In this document: positions 15,772 through 25,328 of the stretch, piece after piece
Numbering within the stretch: position 1 is the first letter of the stretch
How the letters are laid out: each line of letters starts with the position of its first letter
Source: JAHRVQ01 sp029941905
Lineage (GTDB): Bacteria > Pseudomonadota > Gammaproteobacteria > Pseudomonadales > Azotimanducaceae
Direction of reading: 5' to 3'
NCBI GenBank assembly: GCA_029941905.1
Contig: JAPYTQ010000002.1
Coordinates: forward strand, 167,853 to 231,852
Length of the DNA: 64,000 bases
Program-made: the position numbers and the translations under genes
The notes under the pieces: generated by a model
What the model was told of the DNA's origin: nothing
The model's database searches: none
Seen by the model: only the letters and a program-made list of their open reading frames with translations

Positions 15772-16572
15772 CTACTCTCCGGTAAAGTGGGGTGCACGCT
15801 TATCAATAATTGCATTCACCGCCTCAACATGATCTTTGGTCTGGTGCGCCAGGGCCTGCAAAGACGCTGATGCCTCCAGCAATGATTCGAGTTGGGAATG
15901 ATCTGATTCCTTGATCAGGCGTTTGGTCATGCGAAGTGCACCCGGCGGATTGACGGCAATTCTTTCAGCCAGTTCATTTGCAGCAGACATAAGTTCATCC
16001 GGTGGTACAACACGGGAAACCATTCCCCATGCGAGGGCGGTTTGTGCATTGACAGGTTCCCCGGTAAATGCCATTTCATTGGCTCTGGATATGCCAATTA
16101 CCCTGGGGAGGAACCATGCGCCCCCGTCGCCGGGAATTAGTCCAACTTTAACAAAACTCTCTGCGAAGAGCGCCTTCTCGGACGCAACTCTCATATCGCA
16201 CATCATTGTCAAATCGCAACCGGCACCGATTGCTGCGCCATTGACAGCGGCGATAATCGGGACTTCGAGACTATATACAGCGAGAGGAATCCGTTGAATG
16301 CCGTTTCGGTAGCCATCGCGTATTTCAGTAGCCGTGCCACCGAACATACCTTTTTTGTCGCGCATATCCTTGACGTTACCACCGGAAGAAAATGCACTCC
16401 CCGCACCGGTAATAATCGCTACCCGTACAGAAGCATCCGCGTTGATCCGCGCACATGCCGCCTCGATTGCATCAACCATTTCATCTTCTGAAATCGCGTT
16501 GCGGGTCTCGTGCCGGTTCAGGGTCAAGGTTACAATGTGGCCATCTTGTTCGTATAGCAAAGGATCGGACAT
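15772..16572 (-). CDS. Enoyl-CoA hydratase/isomerase family protein
   Basis: A 266-residue crotonase-fold protein acting on acyl-CoA. The oxyanion-hole strands are visible as AFSSGGNVKDM and NGAAIGAGCDLTMMCD. The two glutamates of true hydratases are not at their usual places: the first is Asp in GAGCDL and the second falls on the glycine of VGLIPGDGG, so isomerase or another crotonase reaction is as likely as hydration. I start at the ATG at 16572 behind AAGAG, since upstream codons do not fit the family. It converges with pspF. Confidence 0.85.
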   Translation of the reverse strand: MSDPLLYEQDGHIVTLTLNRHETRNAISEDEMVDAIEAACARINADASVRVAIITGAGSAFSSGGNVKDMRDKKGMFGGTATEIRDGYRNGIQRIPLAVYSLEVPIIAAVNGAAIGAGCDLTMMCDMRVASEKALFAESFVKVGLIPGDGGAWFLPRVIGISRANEMAFTGEPVNAQTALAWGMVSRVVPPDELMSAANELAERIAVNPPGALRMTKRLIKESDHSQLESLLEASASLQALAHQTKDHVEAVNAIIDKRAPHFTGE

Positions 16573-16631
16573 GGTGTTTCTCTTTTGGTTACAATCCGGG
16601 AAAACTACCATAGCTGTCACATAAAATCCCC

Positions 16632-17846
16632 ATGACTCGAATTCTAATCTGCCTGCTTAGTGGACTTTGTCTGGTCGCTGGCCATGTCAACGCCAGGCCC
16701 CTGGATCAATTACTCCAACTGCGACTAGGCCATATGAAAGATGTTGCTGCCTACAAGTGGCACCACAACCTGCCTATCGAGGACGTGAAACGCGAAAAGG
16801 TCGTTCTCAAACAGGCCTCACTGCAGGGCCTGAGATACGGTCTCCGAGTAGAATCGAGCGAGCATTTCTTCCAGCTCCAAATAGAGGCTGCCAAGGAAAT
16901 CCAGCGTTACTGGTTCGAACACTGGAATAACAACCCTGATCTCAGACCAGGCCTGGTACCGGACTTGAAGAGCGAAATTCGTCCGGTGTTAATCGAGTTG
17001 GGAAATCAAATTACCCGTGCCCTGACAGAACAACCGTCATCTAAACCCGGAAGCATATCGGTTGAGGGTCTCTCAACGGAAACCGCGAACCGGTTGCTGG
17101 ATGCAACACAAATCATCGAAACATACCCGAACCAGCTAAGCCAGGTCCTCGAGGCGGGTATCTTGAGAGTTGGCACCACTGGCGACTATGAACCATTCTC
17201 TTATTTATCGAAGGGCGCCAGGCAGGCCATATATGAAGGTATTGATATTGATCTGGCCAGAGACCTGGCACAATCGCTACAAGTCGAACTTGTCTGGATA
17301 GAGACTTCCTGGCCTGCGTTAATGATGGATTTAAACAGCGGCGGATTCGATATTGGCATGAGTGGTATTTCCATTAACCTGGTCCGGCAGCGAACGGCTT
17401 TTTTCTCCTTGCCATATCATGAAGGCGGCAAGACCCCCATCATCCGTTGCGTTGACAAAGACCAGTTTCGTTCCCTGGCTGATATCGATAAAGCTGGGAT
17501 TCGAATCATTGTTAATCCAGGTGGAACCAACCAAAAATTTGTTACCGGCTCGATCAGGAATGCAGAGGTGAGAGTTCACCAGGACAATCGAACCATATTT
17601 TCTGAAATCGCCAACGATCATGCTGATGTAATGATCACCGACGCGATCGAAGTGCGGTTGCAAAGTGCAAACGATTCGAATCTCTGCCCGGCCATGCCCG
17701 GCAAAACACTTACCTATTCGCAAAAAGGTTATCTGCTGCCGCAGGACACCGTGTGGAAGGAATATATCAACACCTGGCTTTCATTAAGAATCGAGCAGGG
17801 TACCGTCAAAAAGATATTCGCCAGTCATCTTGACCCGAGTTATTAA
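16632..17846 (+). CDS. Periplasmic chorismate mutase-cyclohexadienyl dehydratase fusion
   Basis: A 404-residue exported bifunctional protein. Residues 1-21 form a signal peptide. Residues 23-165 resemble the gamma (periplasmic) class of AroQ chorismate mutases: RLGHMKDVAAYKW, LPIEDVKREKVVL, FFQLQIEAAKEIQ. Residues 169-404 resemble cyclohexadienyl/prephenate dehydratase PheC, a solute-binding-protein fold: ILRVGTTGDYEPFSY, FDIGMSGISI, GGKTPIIRC, IIVNPGGTNQKF, MITDAIE. Together they would convert chorismate to prephenate and on to phenylpyruvate in the periplasm. Each half is known as a separate protein in pseudomonads; the fusion is the notable point. It stands alone, with a convergent hydrolase downstream. 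Confidence 0.88.
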   Translation: MTRILICLLSGLCLVAGHVNARPLDQLLQLRLGHMKDVAAYKWHHNLPIEDVKREKVVLKQASLQGLRYGLRVESSEHFFQLQIEAAKEIQRYWFEHWNNNPDLRPGLVPDLKSEIRPVLIELGNQITRALTEQPSSKPGSISVEGLSTETANRLLDATQIIETYPNQLSQVLEAGILRVGTTGDYEPFSYLSKGARQAIYEGIDIDLARDLAQSLQVELVWIETSWPALMMDLNSGGFDIGMSGISINLVRQRTAFFSLPYHEGGKTPIIRCVDKDQFRSLADIDKAGIRIIVNPGGTNQKFVTGSIRNAEVRVHQDNRTIFSEIANDHADVMITDAIEVRLQSANDSNLCPAMPGKTLTYSQKGYLLPQDTVWKEYINTWLSLRIEQGTVKKIFASHLDPSY

Positions 17847-17864
17847 CCCGGCTCTCATAGGACA

Positions 17865-18797
17865 CTACACCAGGTGCATCTTCCACTCGACCTCGGGCAC
17901 TTCTTCTCCTTTCAAGAATGCCTGTATCATCGCGTTTACTGCTTCAGGAGCCTCTTGCTGGACCCAGTGCGACACCCGCGGCAGATAACGAATTGAAAAA
18001 TCTGCTACATATTTGTCAGTGCCATAAGTGGACTCCTTGGTTAATGCGACGTCGTCCTCGCCCCAGATCATTAACGTTGGCGTTTCAATGATCGGCAAAG
18101 GCTGGCGGGCAAACTTTCTGCCACTTCGAATCAATGATCTGTAGTAATTGATCATCGCTGTCAATGCACCCGGCTGGTTAGCATTGTTGCGATAGACTTC
18201 CCGTACTTCAGGCGGGAACATTTCCTTATTTGCACTGGTGTTTAAAAAAATTTCTCCAATTGCCCTGGCCTGCTTGCGACCAAATAAATACTCCGGTAAC
18301 CACGGGATCTGGAAAAAGAACACATACCAGGACTTTCGCAGTTGGGCAAAGCCATTGCGCATCGCCTCTCGCATGGCACCCGGATGTGGCACATTGCAAA
18401 TAATCAGATGACTCAGTGGGCGGGTTTTCATAATAGCAAATTGCCATGCCACCACTGCGCCCCAGTCATGGGCAATGAGCACGACCTGCTTGTGACCCGA
18501 TGCGTCGATCAGACCACCAACATCAGCCACCAGCTTGTCCAGTGAATAGTCATCAACCAATGGCGGACGTGAGCTTTTACCGTAACCCCTCATATTCGGA
18601 GCCCAGGCTTCGTAACCCAGATCTGCCAGCATCGGCAATTGATAGCGCCAGGAAAAACTGTGCTCAGGAAAGCCGTGCAGACAGATGGCGAGCTTGTCGC
18701 CCGAGCCACACTTGTCAACCTCAAAGGTCAATCCATTGGCAGATACAAGCTCTGTCCTGATTCGTTCGTCCTTTACATTACCCGCCACTATAGCCAT
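17865..18797 (-). CDS. Alpha/beta hydrolase, epoxide-hydrolase-like
   Basis: A 310-residue hydrolase. HGFPEHSFSWRYQ is the HGxP oxyanion motif, AHDWGAVVAW carries an Asp nucleophile as in epoxide hydrolases and haloalkane dehalogenases, MIWGEDD carries the acid region and VSHWVQQEAP the catalytic histidine. GYGKSSRP is the usual loop after strand four. An Asp nucleophile argues against an ordinary esterase. The substrate is unknown. Divergent from the flavin monooxygenase gene, 91 bases apart. Confidence 0.85.
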   Translation of the reverse strand: MAIVAGNVKDERIRTELVSANGLTFEVDKCGSGDKLAICLHGFPEHSFSWRYQLPMLADLGYEAWAPNMRGYGKSSRPPLVDDYSLDKLVADVGGLIDASGHKQVVLIAHDWGAVVAWQFAIMKTRPLSHLIICNVPHPGAMREAMRNGFAQLRKSWYVFFFQIPWLPEYLFGRKQARAIGEIFLNTSANKEMFPPEVREVYRNNANQPGALTAMINYYRSLIRSGRKFARQPLPIIETPTLMIWGEDDVALTKESTYGTDKYVADFSIRYLPRVSHWVQQEAPEAVNAMIQAFLKGEEVPEVEWKMHLV

Positions 18798-18888
18798 TCA
18801 CGCAGTCTCCTGATTCATTTACAATCACATTTTCTCTCGCGCTATCGCTGGTTTGGCTATAGCAATACCTTGCGTTACGGAGTATGGC

Positions 18889-20088
18889 ATGTCCTTTGGC
18901 AATCTGAAATTCGGGATATTTCTCGCACCTTTTCACACCCTGAAGGAAAACCCAACAATTGCACTGGAGCGCGATCTCGAACTCGTCGAGCTACTGGATG
19001 ATCTTAACTATGACATCGCGTGGATTGGCGAGCACCACTCAGCCGGGTTCGAAATTATTGCCAGCCCGGAAGTTTTCATTGCTGGCGCTGCACAGCGAAC
19101 AAAAGATTTAAGGTTCGGCACCGGGGTATCCAGCCTGCCTTATCATCACCCGTTAATCCTGGCGGACAGAATCATGCAACTGGATCATATGACCCGGGGG
19201 CGCGTGGCGTTCGGCGTCGGTCCCGGCGCTCTTCCCTCTGATGCTTTTATGATGGGTATTAACCCGGTCGAGCAACGGGACATGATGTTAGAAGCTATCG
19301 AGGTGCTCGTTCCTCTGTTGAAAGGAGAGAAGGTCACCTGTAAGACAAAATGGTTCGAATTGAACGAAGCACAATTGCAACTCCAGCCCTACTCAAAGCC
19401 GATGGTCGAAATGGCAGTAGCGTCCCAGGTTTCGCCAGCAGGAGCCAGGGCGGCAGGCACCCACGGCCTGGGGCTCCTCTCAATTGGCGCCACTTCAGCA
19501 GGTGGATTTGACGCGCTGGCCAGCAACTGGGAAATTTACGAACGTAAGGCTGCAGAGAATAAGCAAACCATTGATCGTGGCAACTGGTCCCTGGTCGGCC
19601 CGTTGCATATCGCCGAAACAAAGACGCAAGCCTTGAAGAATGTTCGACATGGAATTGGCCCCTGGGTTAAATATTTTCAGGAAGTCGCCGCGCTACCAGT
19701 TGCCCCGGAGGAAGGTGCTGACCCTGCGCAGGCGCTCGTAGACACCGGCATGGCAGTTATTGGCACGCCCCAGGATGCCATTAAGCAAATTAAACGTTTG
19801 CAGGAGGAATCTGGTGGCTTTGGCAGCTTTCTGCAAATGGCCCACAACTGGGCCGATTGGGAACAAACCAGAAAAAGCTACGAACTGTTTGCCCGATATG
19901 TGGCTCCGGTCTTCCAGGATCGAAACCGGAACCGGGCAGCAAGTTACAAGTGGGCAGCAAAAAACCATGATCGATTTATGGAGAGAACTGGAGCTGCCAT
20001 TGAAAAAGAAGTAGAAAAAGACAAAAAAGAGAAAGATGAAACTATAAAATATGAAACAAGAATGAACTCTGAAGACGATGCAAAGTGA
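18889..20088 (+). CDS. LLM-class flavin-dependent monooxygenase
   Basis: A 399-residue bacterial-luciferase-like oxidoreductase. Characteristic segments are LKFGIFLAPFH at the start, DIAWIGEHHSAGFEI, GTGVSSLPYHHPLILADRI and VAFGVGPGALPSD. These enzymes oxidise organic substrates with reduced flavin and oxygen. The ATG at 18889 lies six bases behind GGAG; a frame opening twelve codons earlier has no such site. The C-terminus is a lysine-rich tail. One base overlaps the small gene downstream. The substrate is not visible. Confidence 0.86.
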   Translation: MSFGNLKFGIFLAPFHTLKENPTIALERDLELVELLDDLNYDIAWIGEHHSAGFEIIASPEVFIAGAAQRTKDLRFGTGVSSLPYHHPLILADRIMQLDHMTRGRVAFGVGPGALPSDAFMMGINPVEQRDMMLEAIEVLVPLLKGEKVTCKTKWFELNEAQLQLQPYSKPMVEMAVASQVSPAGARAAGTHGLGLLSIGATSAGGFDALASNWEIYERKAAENKQTIDRGNWSLVGPLHIAETKTQALKNVRHGIGPWVKYFQEVAALPVAPEEGADPAQALVDTGMAVIGTPQDAIKQIKRLQEESGGFGSFLQMAHNWADWEQTRKSYELFARYVAPVFQDRNRNRAASYKWAAKNHDRFMERTGAAIEKEVEKDKKEKDETIKYETRMNSEDDAK

Positions 20089-20285
20089 TGGATAATAAAA
20101 CAGGAATTTTCTATACAAAAAATCCCTCTGGTGTAGTGGTCATGCAGAATGATATTGAGATCGCACGCTATTGTAGTGTGCAGGACTTTGTCCTGGCACA
20201 TAAAGAGGGAATCGAGGCGGTCAATCGACTCGATGAAAGTCTCCACAAAGCCATCGAATCACAGTACAAGCCTTCAAATATATGA
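20088..20285 (+). CDS. Small hypothetical protein
   Basis: A 65-residue protein beginning MDNKTGIFYTKNPSGVVVM, with no membrane helix and an acidic-helical C-terminal half. Its ATG overlaps the stop of the monooxygenase gene by one base (TGATG), which supports coupled expression. I do not recognise a family. The alternative is a chance frame, but the coupling and ordinary composition favour a gene. Confidence 0.5.
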   Translation: MDNKTGIFYTKNPSGVVVMQNDIEIARYCSVQDFVLAHKEGIEAVNRLDESLHKAIESQYKPSNI

Positions 20286-20462
20286 AGTTAACTTATGTTC
20301 CTACCAGGCTCACGACAGTTAGAATTTGCAGTTAGAAAAAGTGTCCGCTCTGTTAAAACAACAGCAATCGCCCAACTCATTAAGCGACACTTTGATCCTC
20401 ACAAAGAGCGAAGCCATTAACCTGACGTATAGTGTGTCATTAAACAAATTGAGAACTGACTG

Positions 20463-20491
20463 TTGACGGCGCTAATCTCGTCACATAGTAT
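20463..20491 (+). promoter_or_regulatory. Sigma-70-type promoter of the TonB receptor gene
   Basis: TTGACG at 20463-20468 and TAGTAT at 20486-20491 are separated by 17 bases, close to the consensus. The expected start is near 20498, leaving about 140 bases of leader before the receptor ATG. Confidence 0.55.
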
Positions 20492-20514
20492 GCTTTTGTT
20501 ATACCTGTTCTACG

Positions 20515-20532
20515 TGGTCTTGGGGGAGACCA
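20515..20532 (+). promoter_or_regulatory. Hairpin in the TonB-receptor leader
   Basis: TGGTCT and AGACCA form a perfect six-base stem around TGGGGG. No run of T follows, so it is unlikely to be a terminator. It may be a leader structure or a protein-binding site; the sequence does not say which. Confidence 0.4.
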
Positions 20533-20638
20533 GTGAAGTACGCAGTATGGAATCCCCTGAAGTGTAGAAGACGTAAAAAAGATAGTCACAATAATAAGTT
20601 ATAACGTAAATCCGTCACTTTTTACAGGGAGTTTTGTA

Positions 20639-23600
20639 ATGACAAAACCATTGCACGCACTAGCGAAATTACTGGTTGCCCTTCTTATTATTCCTTTTGT
20701 TTCCAGCATTTATGCTGCGGAAGATCTGGAAGAAGTTGTGGTAACGGGAAGTTATTTGAAACGCAACGCGGCTGATTCACCATCACCGCTGTCAGTCGTC
20801 ACATCAGCCGATATTGAAGATATCGGTGCGGCAGATGTGTCGGAAATCATTCAGGCTATGCCCTGGGCTTCAGGTAGCCAGAGCCGGGCTTCAACATTCC
20901 AGGGTGAAGGCGCCGACGGTCGAAACTCGGTTAACCTGCGAAACCTTGGCCATGGTGCGACCTTACCTTTGGTCAATGGCAAGCGCCAGGCAGCATCGTG
21001 GTATAACGGCCGCGGAAATGCGTCGGTTAATATCAATGGCTTGATTCCAAATATCGCAATCGAGCGGGTTGAAGTCGTAAAAGACGGCGCATCTGCCCTC
21101 TACGGTTCTGATGCCATCGCAGGCGTTGTGAATTTCATCACAAAGAAAAATTTCGAGGGGATGGATCTCTCCTACCAGTACACCGTTGACCAGGAAACAG
21201 GTAATGGTGACGCCAATCAGATTGGCATAATTTGGGGTTTGCAAGGGGATCGTGGCGGAATTGTGGTATCCGCGTCACTCTTGAACCGAGATGAGATCAA
21301 CATCGACGACAATTATTCCCGCTATGGTGGCACAACCTTATCTTCAACCGGCCAACCTGGACGCGTGAGCCCGATTGCCGGGCAGATAATTACCTGGGCG
21401 GCGAATGGTTTACGACCCGGTATGGCAGTCGATCGGGCAATTGACGGTGTGGGTATCACTCCCAACGGTACCAGCCTTTTACCACGCGATACCACTGGCG
21501 CAAGCTGGGGTGAAGCTGATATAAATTGTGAAGATGCCGCTGCCCTGGAAAGAGGCGGCGCCCTGGGTAACCTGTTTAATCGTTGCGTCTATGACTATGG
21601 TTCGTTTTTCTCTATCCAGGCCGAAGAATCCCTGAGAAAAGTTCATGTCGATGGTGACTATGAACTCACAGATGACTTCAAAATTTATTTTGAAATGGGC
21701 TACAACGGATCAGAATTCGACCGGTTGAACTCCCTGAACCCAAATGCACCCGCACTGACTATTCCAACGTCTGTCGCTTATATCGACGCAGATGGTGTAA
21801 CTCAGTCGGCAGCCAACCCAGGCAGCGTTGAAGACGCATTTCGCAGAGGCATCGTTCCGATTGAATATGCAAACCTGACCCGGATGATCGGTGGTACCAA
21901 AAACTCACCCAGGACCCGGCGACCAATCGACACATTTACCAAAAGAGGCTATTCCGACGAAAGAATAGTCATTGGTGGCGTGTGGGATTTCGAGTTTGGC
22001 GACAAATCATGGTCTTTGGACGCATCTTATACGGCCAGCTCGCACAACGCAGGCGTTACCCAGGCCCAGGATACGTTATCGTCACATATGGAATTGGCAA
22101 TCAGCGGTATGGGTGGACCTAACTGTGACACTATTAACGGTGTTCCGGGTTCAGGTAACGCCAGTTATGCGACTTCCGGCGGTGACTTCGACTCTGGTAC
22201 CTGTTACTTCTTCAATCCATTTGGTAACACCCAGTTTGCCCGGGACGGTAGCGAAGGCCAATCCGACCTGACCCTGGTTAACCCGACCGAGCTTTATCAG
22301 TGGTTGGCAGGTCGAGCCAACAGCACCCACGATTATCGCCAGCGCGTGACGGATATCGTCGCAGCAGGTGATCTTTTTGAAACCGCTTCTGGCCCCGTTG
22401 GCCTCGCCGTTGGTTTTCAACGACGACAGGACAAAGCCTGGGTAACGGTTGACTCATCGCTTGTCACCAACAATCTTGACTTCGTTTATGGTGCCCAGGA
22501 CTGGAAAGGTAAGCTGACCACCACAGGGGTCTTCGCTGAGATAGGTATCCCCATCGGTGACAATTTTGACGTCAATATAGCCGTACGCTATGAGGATTTC
22601 GACGAGATCGGTGAGGACACCACAGACCCCAAGATTACTGCCATATGGCGTCCAATAGACAGCTTGTCCTTACGGGCATCAGCAGGTAGCTCATTCCGAG
22701 TACCTTCACTGAACCAGTCCTTTGGTACATTAACAACAGTCGCCAACCAGGCTGACATCGTGGGTGGTACAACCTTTAAGCCTTCACTTACAGTAGGTAA
22801 CCCGGCGTTAACGCCAGAGTCTGCTGATACTTACAATATTGGGCTTTCATGGATACCCCAGGGTGGTGCGCTGGAAGGCTTGCAGGTTGATCTCGACTAC
22901 TACACCTACGAGTACACCGATATCATCACCCGGCAGTCTTCAGCGACATTATTGGCTGAAGACAACGCTGCCCTGACTGCCTATATCGCGGCAAACCCGG
23001 GTTCAAGCTACATAGATGCAGTGAATGCAGGTGCGGGTAACAGAGCCCAGATAATCAGAAACAGCCAGGCTATCCTGCTGCGCATACTGCCGGAATTCTC
23101 CAACGCAGACGGTGCAGATATTAGCGGGGTAGACGTCACTGCTTCCTATAGTTTCGATACTGGAATCGGCAGTTGGAGAGTGGGTCTGATGGCGGCTTTT
23201 GTGAATGAGTACGAGGTGGATGTTATCAATTCCTCAGGCGGTATTACGACGTTCGACGCAGTGGGAAGCCTCAATAGTCAAACTCCAGTGGCGCGACCCT
23301 TGCCGGAGTACAAAATCAACACCACGTTGAGCTGGTCTTTGAATCAACACCGCGCGTTTACGATCGTCAAGTATGTCGATGGAATTGACAATGACTATTC
23401 TGCCGGTACCCGGGGATTCTTCGCCGCGGTTGCCACACTCGCTGGTAATGGACATCTGGCTAATGACTTGAATAAAGATACCATCAAAAGCTTCACCACA
23501 TGGGATGCGCAATACACCTATAGCTTTGGTGAAGCCGCTTTCCTGAATGACAGCTCTTTCACATTAGGTGTGATGAATATCACTGATGAAGAGGCACCAA

Positions 23601-23689
23601 TCATCGGTGGGTTTGTTACAGCATATGATGGCAGGTTGCATGATGGACGAGGCAGAATGTTCTTCCTTCGAGTAGGCGGGAGTATGTAA
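20639..23689 (+). CDS. TonB-dependent outer-membrane receptor
   Basis: A 1016-residue exported receptor. The signal peptide ends at IYAAED, a TonB-box-like EEVVVTGS follows at about 31-38, then a plug domain (DSPSPLSVVTSADIED ... IERVEVVKDGASALYGSDAIAGVVNFITK) and a long beta barrel with alternating aromatic strands. It takes up a large or scarce substrate with energy from TonB-ExbBD. The ligand is unknown; the acyl-CoA genes nearby make an organic carbon source plausible but do not prove it. Start ATG follows GGGAG. A strong terminator follows. Confidence 0.93.
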   Translation: MTKPLHALAKLLVALLIIPFVSSIYAAEDLEEVVVTGSYLKRNAADSPSPLSVVTSADIEDIGAADVSEIIQAMPWASGSQSRASTFQGEGADGRNSVNLRNLGHGATLPLVNGKRQAASWYNGRGNASVNINGLIPNIAIERVEVVKDGASALYGSDAIAGVVNFITKKNFEGMDLSYQYTVDQETGNGDANQIGIIWGLQGDRGGIVVSASLLNRDEINIDDNYSRYGGTTLSSTGQPGRVSPIAGQIITWAANGLRPGMAVDRAIDGVGITPNGTSLLPRDTTGASWGEADINCEDAAALERGGALGNLFNRCVYDYGSFFSIQAEESLRKVHVDGDYELTDDFKIYFEMGYNGSEFDRLNSLNPNAPALTIPTSVAYIDADGVTQSAANPGSVEDAFRRGIVPIEYANLTRMIGGTKNSPRTRRPIDTFTKRGYSDERIVIGGVWDFEFGDKSWSLDASYTASSHNAGVTQAQDTLSSHMELAISGMGGPNCDTINGVPGSGNASYATSGGDFDSGTCYFFNPFGNTQFARDGSEGQSDLTLVNPTELYQWLAGRANSTHDYRQRVTDIVAAGDLFETASGPVGLAVGFQRRQDKAWVTVDSSLVTNNLDFVYGAQDWKGKLTTTGVFAEIGIPIGDNFDVNIAVRYEDFDEIGEDTTDPKITAIWRPIDSLSLRASAGSSFRVPSLNQSFGTLTTVANQADIVGGTTFKPSLTVGNPALTPESADTYNIGLSWIPQGGALEGLQVDLDYYTYEYTDIITRQSSATLLAEDNAALTAYIAANPGSSYIDAVNAGAGNRAQIIRNSQAILLRILPEFSNADGADISGVDVTASYSFDTGIGSWRVGLMAAFVNEYEVDVINSSGGITTFDAVGSLNSQTPVARPLPEYKINTTLSWSLNQHRAFTIVKYVDGIDNDYSAGTRGFFAAVATLAGNGHLANDLNKDTIKSFTTWDAQYTYSFGEAAFLNDSSFTLGVMNITDEEAPIIGGFVTAYDGRLHDGRGRMFFLRVGGSM

Positions 23690-23734
23690 CTCACAATTTA
23701 TGGTGGGCCTTGCGTCTACCTAAACAACTAAAAA

Positions 23735-23760
23735 CCCCGGCGTTTGCCGGGGTTTTTTTT
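23735..23760. terminator. Rho-independent terminator between convergent genes
   Basis: CCCCGGC, loop GTTT, GCCGGGG, followed by eight T; an A run precedes the stem, so it can act in both directions. It ends the TonB receptor transcript and probably the opposing gene. Confidence 0.93.
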
Positions 23761-23764
23761 ACGA

Positions 23765-24283
23765 TTACTGAATGCGGCTAACTCGAGTCGATGTGCCTGC
23801 ACTGTTCCGCATCATGTAACCACCCACTGTCCCTTTCTTGATCGTGACTTCGTCGCCTTCACGAATAGGCAGGTTTCGGGGAGTGTTCTGCAACCAGATT
23901 TGCCGATTGCTCAGCAGGAAAACCATCTTTTGCTGATCGTTATTCAGGATATCCTCAACGGTAGCCGTGAACTCAGTATCCCGTTTCTTGAATAAATCCC
24001 AGAAGGATGTCTTCGCTGGCTCGACAGCTGTTTCATTAATCAAATCGGGCTCTGTCTTCTGCTCTGTCTCTGGCACCATAGTCGTCGTGATCGCCACACT
24101 TTCCGGCTCGGGGATCATCTCGGTATTCGTTTTGGGCTCAACTGTTATAGATATAGATTCTGCCCGTGGAAATTTCTCATCAAAACACGTTAATCTATCC
24201 TGCGTGTTTTCAATTTGAGAACAATCTTCTGCGCTGTAACCTGAACTGCAAAACATCAGTAACGCAACGGGTAAATACTTCAT
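23765..24283 (-). CDS. Exported hypothetical protein with DxLxCFD and SH3-like parts
   Basis: A 172-residue protein with a short signal peptide (LPVALLMFCSSGYSAEDC), an N-terminal motif ENTQDRLTCFDEKFP that is common in small periplasmic proteins, a Thr/Glu/Pro-rich linker, and a conserved C-terminal part (WLQNTPRNLPIREGDEV, then GGYMMRNSAGTSTRVSRI). I choose the ATG at 24283 behind GGAG, because the longer frame lacks a signal peptide. Function unknown; envelope location is likely. Confidence 0.7.
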   Translation of the reverse strand: MKYLPVALLMFCSSGYSAEDCSQIENTQDRLTCFDEKFPRAESISITVEPKTNTEMIPEPESVAITTTMVPETEQKTEPDLINETAVEPAKTSFWDLFKKRDTEFTATVEDILNNDQQKMVFLLSNRQIWLQNTPRNLPIREGDEVTIKKGTVGGYMMRNSAGTSTRVSRIQ

Positions 24284-24365
24284 AACACATCTCCAACAAC
24301 CATCTTCCAGAATTTGCTTAGAGTCTACCTTGGGAAAGTGCTGCAAGGTAGTCTGAACCAATAAA

Positions 24366-25328
24366 TCAAGTGAACTTTTTTGCCAATTGCTGCCAGGCTT
24401 CCACCAGCGGCACAGTGTAGGCTTTTGCCAGAGAATTGTGAGGATTGAGAGCACCTTTGCCCAAACCTATCTCAAACTCTTCAAAGTGATCAGGTATGTA
24501 CAGGCTGCCAAACATCCAATCCCAGACAGCAAATACCTCGCCGTAGTTTTTTTGCATACGCTCCGGGTCATGGTGTATCTGATGCATCGCAGGACTGATA
24601 AAAAGGTAACTGAGTGGTTTGCCCCATGACAACCACACGTGGGAATGACGCAGGTTTGCACCGAAGAAGTTGTACAGCACATAAACCGTATTAATGCCAA
24701 ACAAAACCTCGAACGATGGACCGCCAAAGAAAAAGAATACAAAAATACCCTGAAACACACCGGTGAAGGTAAGACTGAGCAAGTGAGCCAGCACGTTCCA
24801 CACCGGGTGTTTTCGAAACAGCGTTACCGGTGTCAGCACTTCTGCAGAGTGGTGTAATGCGTGTAATGGCCAAAATATATCCGATTGATGATGAAAACGA
24901 TGGATAACATAAACCGATAAATCGGCAGCGAGCGTGTACCCGAGAATAAAAACAAGGTAGGTTGTTGTACTCCAGCTACCAACAAACACCGCTGAGTCAC
25001 CATTAAGGTCAACCAGAACCGCGCCAATCTGAGTTGACAACCACGCCTGTAATCCTGCACCAACCAGCAACAGCGGCGATATAAAAAGATTGATCAGAAA
25101 GATACTGTAATCAACACGAGCCGACTTGTGCAGATAGATTGAACGGGGAAACAAAAATTTAAGAAACCCTTTCCGCGTGCGTTTCCTGTAGTGAAGCTGA
25201 TAACTCAGGAAGGCCAGTCCAACAAACGTTAACAAAAATAAGTAATAGAACTTCTCGCCAATGTTTATTGGCATATAAATCAACACGGTCGCGATGTCGA
25301 TCAGGTGGAATGTTAAAGCGTCCAGCAT
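24366..25328 (-). CDS. Sterol desaturase/fatty-acid hydroxylase family membrane protein
   Basis: A 320-residue integral membrane protein with about five hydrophobic segments and the di-iron histidine boxes of the family: HRFHHQSD, LHALHHSAE and HQIHHDPER, plus HSHVW. Such enzymes hydroxylate or desaturate lipid or isoprenoid substrates with oxygen. The substrate cannot be read. A frameshifted toxin gene overlaps its 5' end. Confidence 0.88.
   Translation of the reverse strand: MLDALTFHLIDIATVLIYMPINIGEKFYYLFLLTFVGLAFLSYQLHYRKRTRKGFLKFLFPRSIYLHKSARVDYSIFLINLFISPLLLVGAGLQAWLSTQIGAVLVDLNGDSAVFVGSWSTTTYLVFILGYTLAADLSVYVIHRFHHQSDIFWPLHALHHSAEVLTPVTLFRKHPVWNVLAHLLSLTFTGVFQGIFVFFFFGGPSFEVLFGINTVYVLYNFFGANLRHSHVWLSWGKPLSYLFISPAMHQIHHDPERMQKNYGEVFAVWDWMFGSLYIPDHFEEFEIGLGKGALNPHNSLAKAYTVPLVEAWQQLAKKFT

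Larger units (their letters stand above)
20286..20638. other. Intergenic leader region upstream of the TonB receptor
   Basis: A 353-base stretch without a gene. It holds a sigma-70-like promoter at 20463-20491 and a hairpin at 20515-20532. I see nothing else coding. A long leader of about 140 bases would result if that promoter is used. Confidence 0.6.
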
